A stretch of DNA of 64,000 bases. Source: JAITVB01 sp031553805 (GTDB lineage Bacteria; Bacteroidota; Bacteroidia; Bacteroidales; Rikenellaceae). Below the pieces are notes generated by a model. The model searched no databases and was not told the DNA's origin. It worked only from the letters and a program-made list of their open reading frames with translations. How positions within the stretch are numbered: the first letter of the stretch is position 1; every line of letters starts with the position of its first letter. Below, in pieces: positions 59,783 to 64,000 of the stretch. Position numbers and translations under genes: made by a program. The stretch lies in contig JAVBLC010000018.1 in the NCBI GenBank assembly GCA_031553805.1, positions 1 through 64,000 of the forward strand, given 5' to 3'.

Positions 59783-60673
59783 ATGAACAAACGAATCCTA
59801 CTGATCGCCCTGCTCCTCATGACGGGCGTCCGCGCTGCGGCGCAAACCCCCGAGGCCCCGGCGGCCAAAGACACCACTTACTGGAAACTGTCCGGGATCA
59901 CCGGCCTCAACTTTTCGCAGGCCGCGCTGGTCAACTGGTCGGCCGGGGGCGAAAACTCGATGGCGATCAACGCCTACCTCAACGGCTTGCTCAATTACGC
60001 CAAAGCCAAATGGGCGTGGGACAATGCCCTGGTGCTCGAGTTCGGCGAAACCTACGCCGAAGAGTACGACTGGCGGAAGAACGCAGACAAGATCTCGTTC
60101 ACATCGAAACTCGGTTATCAGATCAACAAGAAATGGTACTACTCGTTGCTGGGCGATTTCAATTCGCAGTTTGCCCGGGGGTATAAATACCCGAACACCG
60201 ACCAGTATATCTCGACCTTTATGGCCCCGGCCTACGCCAACCTGGCGCTCGGGGTCGATTTCAAACCCAACGACCGCTTCAGCCTGTTTATGTCGCCCGC
60301 CACGGCCCACGGGTTGTTCGTGTGCGACGATTCCCTGTCTAATGCCGGGGCGTTCGGTATCACGCCCGGCGACCGTTTCCGGCTCGACGCCGGGGCGATG
60401 GCCAAGGCCATGCTTAAACAGACGGTGATGACCAACGTCGATCTGATCTCGACCCTCGACCTGTTTACGCCCTACACCAGCGCGTTCGGCAACATCGACG
60501 TCAACTGGGAAATGATGTTCTCGTTCAAGATCAACAAAGCGTTGACCGCCACGCTGAGCACCACCCTGCGCTACTACGACAAGGAGCATTTTATCGACGC
60601 CGACGGGGTGGACAAAGGGCCCCGCATCCAGTTTAAGGAGTTGTTGGGGTTGGGTGTCGCCTACCGGTTCTGA
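59783..60673 (+). CDS. DUF3078 outer membrane protein
   Basis: A 296-residue protein with a signal peptide (MNKRILLIALLLMTG, cleavage near AAAQT) and the DUF3078 start DTTYWKLSGITGLNFSQAALVNWSAGGENS. Beta strands of a small outer membrane barrel follow, including FTSKLGYQINKKWYYSLLGDF near 105, and the protein ends VAYRF with a terminal Phe. The family is common in Bacteroidetes and of unknown function. A large hairpin terminator follows. Confidence 0.87.
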   Translation: MNKRILLIALLLMTGVRAAAQTPEAPAAKDTTYWKLSGITGLNFSQAALVNWSAGGENSMAINAYLNGLLNYAKAKWAWDNALVLEFGETYAEEYDWRKNADKISFTSKLGYQINKKWYYSLLGDFNSQFARGYKYPNTDQYISTFMAPAYANLALGVDFKPNDRFSLFMSPATAHGLFVCDDSLSNAGAFGITPGDRFRLDAGAMAKAMLKQTVMTNVDLISTLDLFTPYTSAFGNIDVNWEMMFSFKINKALTATLSTTLRYYDKEHFIDADGVDKGPRIQFKELLGLGVAYRF

Positions 60674-60680
60674 TCCGGTG

Positions 60681-60750
60681 GTGCGTCCCCGCACTGGGAG
60701 ATTTTTCAAAGCAAAGACAGCCCCCAGTGCGGGGACGCACCTTTTTCTTT
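60681..60750 (+). terminator. Large inverted-repeat terminator of the DUF3078 gene
   Basis: Perfect 18-bp arms (GTGCGTCCCCGCACTGGG at 60681-60698 and its complement at 60723-60740) are followed by CTTTTTCTTT. The 24-base loop contains AGATTTTT. Confidence 0.75.
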
Positions 60751-60755
60751 AAAGC

Positions 60756-60850
60756 GGTGATTTTTACCTCCCTCCGGTCGGTGAGCTTCGGTTCTTTGGC
60801 TACTTTCTTTTGATGGTAGCAAAAGAAAGTCTCAACGCACAGACGATCAT
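60756..60850 (+). repeat. Dispersed repeat family B, copy 2
   Basis: It matches 45792-45885 over about 95 bases, including TCGGTGAGCTTCGGTTCTTT and the inverted repeat ACTTTCTTTT/AAAAGAAAGT. The arms here have TTTT/AAAA where copy 1 has TTTG/CAAA, so pairing is kept. Confidence 0.75.
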
Positions 60851-60959
60851 GATAATCAGAGACAGGTTCGGCCTCGAACAAAAATCTCCTTGTGTGGGGA
60901 CACGCCGGAGTTTCATTGATGAGATTTTTGTATCTTGGTAGCTAAATTCTGTGTGTGTG

Positions 60960-61733
60960 ATGGCAACTTCTCTGTTCAAAGAAATCATTTTCGGCCCGGT
61001 CCACAGCCGACGCCTCGGGGTGTCGCTGGGGGTCAACCTGCTGCCGACCGACAATAAAATATGTAACTTCGATTGTGTATATTGCGAATGTGGCTGGACG
61101 AAAAAAGGCAACAAACCCCGTTTCAATTCTACCGAAGCCGTTCGCGAGGCCCTCGAAAAAAAGTTGGCCGAAATGAGCGAAGCGGGACAGTTGCCCGACG
61201 TGATTACCTTTGCCGGCAATGGCGAGCCGACGATGCACCCCGACTTCGAGAAGATCATCGACTTTACGTTCGAGCTGCGCGACCGCTTCGCTCCGCAGGC
61301 CAAGGTCGCGGTGCTGAGCAACGCGACGATGATCGGTAACGAGTCGGTGCGCCGGGCGTTGTCCAAAGTGGATCGCAACATCCTGAAACTCGACTCGGCG
61401 CTCGACGAAACGGCACGGCTGATTAACGGTTGCCCGTCGACCTACAGCGTGGCGCAGACGGTCGAAAACATGAAACTCTTCCACGGCGACCTGATCGTCC
61501 AGACCCTCTTCCTGCGCGGCGAACACGCCGGCCACCGGATTGACAACACGACCAAAACAGAGGTCGACGCCTGGTTGAAACTGATCGCCGACATCCGCCC
61601 GCGCCAGGTGATGGTCTACACGATCGACCGCGACACACCGGCCGAAGACCTCTACAAAGTGACCAAAAGCGAGATGGAACGGATCGGCGAACGGGTGCGC
61701 GCGCTGGGCATCGATTGCCAGGTGGCGGTCTGA
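60960..61733 (+). CDS. Radical SAM protein
   Basis: A 257-residue radical SAM enzyme from the ATG beginning MATSLFKEIIFGPVHSRRLG. The cluster motif is CNFDCVYCECG (Cx3CxxC) near residues 35-45. The SAM-binding GNGEPTMHPDF lies near 87. VAVLSNATMI and LKLDSALDE follow on later barrel strands. FGPVxSRRLGxSLGVNLLP is typical of the COG0731-like group of Fe-S oxidoreductases. The substrate is unknown. The gene lies 130 bases before surE. Confidence 0.88.
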   Translation: MATSLFKEIIFGPVHSRRLGVSLGVNLLPTDNKICNFDCVYCECGWTKKGNKPRFNSTEAVREALEKKLAEMSEAGQLPDVITFAGNGEPTMHPDFEKIIDFTFELRDRFAPQAKVAVLSNATMIGNESVRRALSKVDRNILKLDSALDETARLINGCPSTYSVAQTVENMKLFHGDLIVQTLFLRGEHAGHRIDNTTKTEVDAWLKLIADIRPRQVMVYTIDRDTPAEDLYKVTKSEMERIGERVRALGIDCQVAV

Positions 61734-61862
61734 GCACTTGCTGGGCGTCTTTCGGTACACGGACAGGATATTCGTTTGGGCCAAAGATACAAAACCCTGC
61801 TGCCAAATATGAATGTGCCCCACCGAAACACGGGGCCGGCTAAAAGGACATTGACAAGAAAA

Positions 61863-62630
61863 ATGGAAAGACCACTTATATTTATTACCAACGATGATGG
61901 CTACGAAGCCCGCGGATTCAACACGCTGATCGACATCGCCCTGAAATTCGGCCGCGTGGTGGCCGTCGCCCCGGAGCGGGCGCAATCGGGGATGGGCCAC
62001 GCGGTGACGATGGCCAACCCGCTCTACCTGCGCAAAGTGCGTGAAGAAGAGGACCTGGTGGTCTACGCTTGCTCGGGCACGCCGGTCGACTGCGTAAAAC
62101 TCGCCTTCGACATGATCATGCCCGAGTTGCCTGCGCTGGGCCTGTCGGGGATCAACCACGGGGCCAATTCGGCCACGAGCGTCATTTATTCCGGCACGAT
62201 GGGGGCGGCGATCGAATCCAGCTTTTATAATATTCCTTCGATCGGCTTTTCGCTCACCGACCACGATCCCTCGGCCGACCTGGCCGCCGCCGCCGAGTAT
62301 GCCGAACGGGTGATCTACCGGGTGTTGCATGAGGAGGTTGAAATTCCGATGTGCCTGAATGTCAATATTCCCGCCTTGCCGTTAGACGAGATCAAAGGCG
62401 TGCGTTTCTGCCGCCAGGCCAAGGGCTACTGGCGCGAGGAATTCGTCGAACGCCACGACCCGCGCGGGCGGCCTTACTACTGGCTGACCGGTATTTTTAT
62501 GAATCAGGAGGAGGACAGTGCCGAAACCGACGAATATGCGCTGAAGAACGGCTATGTGTCGATCGTGCCGATCCAGATCGACATGACCGACTACCGCCAG
62601 CTGGACACGATCAGCCTCTGGGATTTTTAG
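61863..62630 (+). CDS. surE: 5'/3'-nucleotidase SurE
   Basis: A 255-residue SurE from the ATG beginning MERPLIFITNDDG, where the two Asp residues bind the divalent metal. Next come VVAVAPERAQSGMGHAVT near 35-52, CSGTPVDCVKLAF near 75-87 and LSGINHGANSATSVIYSGTMGAA near 99-121, all diagnostic. It dephosphorylates nucleoside monophosphates and is linked to stationary-phase survival. The frame is open upstream, but the extra residues are unlike the family. Confidence 0.95.
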   Translation: MERPLIFITNDDGYEARGFNTLIDIALKFGRVVAVAPERAQSGMGHAVTMANPLYLRKVREEEDLVVYACSGTPVDCVKLAFDMIMPELPALGLSGINHGANSATSVIYSGTMGAAIESSFYNIPSIGFSLTDHDPSADLAAAAEYAERVIYRVLHEEVEIPMCLNVNIPALPLDEIKGVRFCRQAKGYWREEFVERHDPRGRPYYWLTGIFMNQEEDSAETDEYALKNGYVSIVPIQIDMTDYRQLDTISLWDF

Positions 62631-62653
62631 ATTTTCCCCGGATACGGAAATAC

Positions 62654-62688
62654 CGGCCGTCACCGTAACACGCGGGGCGGCCGTTTTT
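62654..62688 (+). terminator. Possible terminator of surE
   Basis: CGGCCG (62654-62659) pairs with CGGCCG (62678-62683), followed by five T. The stem is short. It runs to the stop codon of the convergent pentapeptide gene. Confidence 0.45.
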
Positions 62689-63241
62689 ATTCCACGTCGA
62701 TGCCGTAGGCCTCGAGCAGGCCCAGCACGGCGGGGTAGGCAAACCGCGCCCCGCGGATGCGGTTGGCGGCGGGATCGATCGAGTAGCCCCAGGCGGTGCG
62801 CAGGTCGGCCTTTTCGAGCCCCGTCCCGCCGAAGACCGCCCCGGTCAGGTCGCAGCCGTCGAGCACGGCGCCCGTCAGGTCGCAATCGGCGAAATAGGCT
62901 TCGCGCAACCGCACGTTGCGCAGGACGGCTTTTTTCAATTTTACTTCGTAGAACGAGCAGTTGTCGCACAGGCAATCTTCGAAGGCCGGCGAAAACCCGA
63001 CCGGGTTGCACAGCTCAAACCGCAGCCCGAACATCTTGCACCCCCGGAACCGCACCTCGCGCAGGGCGGTGCCCATCAGCGAAGCCAGGCTCAGGTCACA
63101 CCCTTCGAAAGCACATTCGGTAAAGACAAATCCGCTCAGGTCGGCCCGCGACAGGTCGAGGCCGCGGAACGTGCACCCGGCATATTCGCCCGGGGCGATC
63201 GTGTCGTTTTTCTGAAACGTTTGGTCGAGGATCACTTGCAT
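62687..63241 (-). CDS. Pentapeptide-repeat protein
   Basis: A 184-residue protein built of two blocks of A(D/N)LxX repeats: CTFRGLDLSRADLSGFVFTE near 23-42 and AYFADCDLTGAVLDGCDLTG near 114-133, with a non-repeat bridge between. That is the layout of Qnr/McbG-like right-handed quadrilateral beta-helices, which can mimic DNA and protect gyrase. Other members have no such role, so resistance is only a possibility. It has its own -7 box 26 bases upstream. Confidence 0.87.
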   Translation of the reverse strand: MQVILDQTFQKNDTIAPGEYAGCTFRGLDLSRADLSGFVFTECAFEGCDLSLASLMGTALREVRFRGCKMFGLRFELCNPVGFSPAFEDCLCDNCSFYEVKLKKAVLRNVRLREAYFADCDLTGAVLDGCDLTGAVFGGTGLEKADLRTAWGYSIDPAANRIRGARFAYPAVLGLLEAYGIDVE

Positions 63242-63266
63242 CGTGAGGGTGGTTTCTGAAACGATC

Positions 63267-63274
63267 CAAAGGTA
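63267..63274 (-). promoter_or_regulatory. -7 box of the pentapeptide-repeat gene
   Basis: CAAAGGTA is TACCTTTG on the minus strand, 26 bases before the ATG. Confidence 0.55.
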
Positions 63275-63366
63275 ACGATTTTCCGGAATTTTTCAGGGAT
63301 CTTCCGGATGTTTCCGCTTGGGAAGTTGCGTAAGGGGGATAACACGCAAAATCCGAAAAATATTTG

Positions 63367-63374
63367 TAATTTTG
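63367..63374 (+). promoter_or_regulatory. -7 box of the GH25 gene
   Basis: TAATTTTG matches TAnnTTTG and lies 19 bases before the ATG at 63394. Confidence 0.55.
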
Positions 63375-63393
63375 CGCATTGTTTTTTCAACCT

Positions 63394-64000
63394 ATGCGGC
63401 GACTGTTTTATCTTTTCTGGGCGGTGCTCTGTCTGGCGTTTCTTGCCTCGTGCCGGGGCGAGGGGCCTAAGCCCGCTTCACACTATGCGGTCTGGGGCAT
63501 CGATGTGTCGCGCCATCAGGCCTCGATCGACTGGGACGAAATGTTCAGCAGAGAACGTCCCGACTTCGTTTTCCTCAAAGCCACCGAAGGCACGCTGATC
63601 ACCGACCCGATGTATGCCGTCCGCCGAAAGAAACTGGCCGACAGCGGCGTGCTCTGGGGGGCCTACCACTTCTTCGGCCACCGCACCCCGGGCAAGGAGC
63701 AGGCGCAGAATTTCATCAAGACTGCCGGCCTGAGCAAAGGAAACCTCATCCCGGTGCTCGACATCGAGAACCATCGCTTTTTCAACGACCCCGACCACCT
63801 GGTGCGCGAGGTGTCGTCTTTCTGCAACGAGATAAAGAAAGAATACGGCGTTTATCCGATCATCTACGCGTCATCGCGTTTCTACGCGTCATACCTCGAA
63901 AAAGATTTTCCGGCGAACCGTTACCGCCTGTGGATCGCCGACTACAGCAATATCCCCGATCGCAACTGGTGCTTCTGGCAACACACCGATCGCCATCCGA
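63394..64000 (+). CDS. GH25 lysozyme-like lipoprotein, cut by the window end
   Basis: The first 202 codons of a glycoside hydrolase family 25 protein, still open at the window end. The start MRRLFYLFWAVLCLAFLASC is a lipoprotein signal with Cys20. The catalytic domain begins YAVWGIDVSRHQASIDW, where the Asp is part of the active site, and LIPVLDIENH supplies the DxE pair. YPIIYASSRFYASYL and WIADYSNIP are later core strands. It should cut peptidoglycan between N-acetylmuramic acid and N-acetylglucosamine, in remodelling or against competitors. Confidence 0.9.
   Translation, partial: MRRLFYLFWAVLCLAFLASCRGEGPKPASHYAVWGIDVSRHQASIDWDEMFSRERPDFVFLKATEGTLITDPMYAVRRKKLADSGVLWGAYHFFGHRTPGKEQAQNFIKTAGLSKGNLIPVLDIENHRFFNDPDHLVREVSSFCNEIKKEYGVYPIIYASSRFYASYLEKDFPANRYRLWIADYSNIPDRNWCFWQHTDRHP

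Noticed and set aside
61782..61789. Minus-strand TATCTTTG box between the radical SAM gene and surE
   Set aside because: No minus-strand gene follows and the -33 spacing is poor. Probably chance, though an antisense RNA is not excluded.

Overview
The window is a stretch of a Bacteroidales chromosome, most likely a member of the Rikenellaceae such as Alistipes or a relative. The evidence is a SusC/SusD pair, TonB-dependent receptors, many DUF families typical of Bacteroidetes (DUF4290, DUF4301, DUF4861, DUF5684, DUF5689, DUF3078), promoters with the Bacteroidetes -7 box TAnnTTTG, a V-type ATPase operon with a DUF2764 gene, and high GC. The genus is inference. I see no phage, plasmid, insertion sequence or CRISPR array.

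Layout. 0.2-3.7 kb (minus): cinA, pyrD and pdxB. 3.9-8.5 kb (plus): smpB, a TonB-dependent receptor and two DUF5689 lipoproteins in a tightly packed run. 8.6-14.5 kb: a pectinesterase, a fused SpmA/SpmB membrane protein, a fused C26 amidotransferase-M19 dipeptidase, and a DUF4861 protein. 14.7-15.9 kb: an intact DUF5684 membrane protein beside a decayed copy. 16.0-25.2 kb (minus): the V-ATPase operon E-DUF2764-A-B-D-I-K behind DUF4301. 25.5-31.6 kb: a small porin-like protein, a PAS-LuxR regulator, a RIC-type di-iron protein with a degenerate response regulator, HydF, and a sigma-54 activator without a DNA-binding domain. 32-35.8 kb: DUF4290-folK, tRNA-Val, a start-less gene remnant and a PL10 pectate lyase. 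35.9-42.4 kb: Ca2+ ATPase, GDP-fucose synthesis (gmd, fcl), NfeD and SPFH. 43.1-49.9 kb: Hsp15, dipeptidyl peptidase III, PL1 pectate lyase, rubrerythrin, a Crp/Fnr regulator and a lipoprotein. 50.6-55.5 kb: SusC-SusD. 55.6-64 kb: a TIGR03915/TIGR03916 pair, a double ABC ATPase, DUF3078, a radical SAM protein, surE, a pentapeptide-repeat protein and the start of a GH25 lysozyme.

Themes. Four pectin-linked genes (CE8, DUF4861, PL10, PL1) lie at four separate places, not in one polysaccharide utilisation locus. Several genes point to an anaerobe coping with oxygen and nitric oxide (RIC, rubrerythrin, Crp/Fnr, HydF). The V-ATPase rotor ring carries the residues of a Na+ site.

The intergenic DNA is unusual. 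A family of dispersed elements with up to three stems recurs at 8 or more sites. Its stem sequences change from copy to copy while pairing is kept. Two of the copies form a near-perfect 87-base palindrome and two others flank a 2.5 kb gene pair in inverted orientation. Separately, three unrelated genes share a module of TATCTTTG promoter, 23-24 base gap, and a 5-bp hairpin with a four-base loop. Three further promoter-to-terminator units look like candidate small RNAs.
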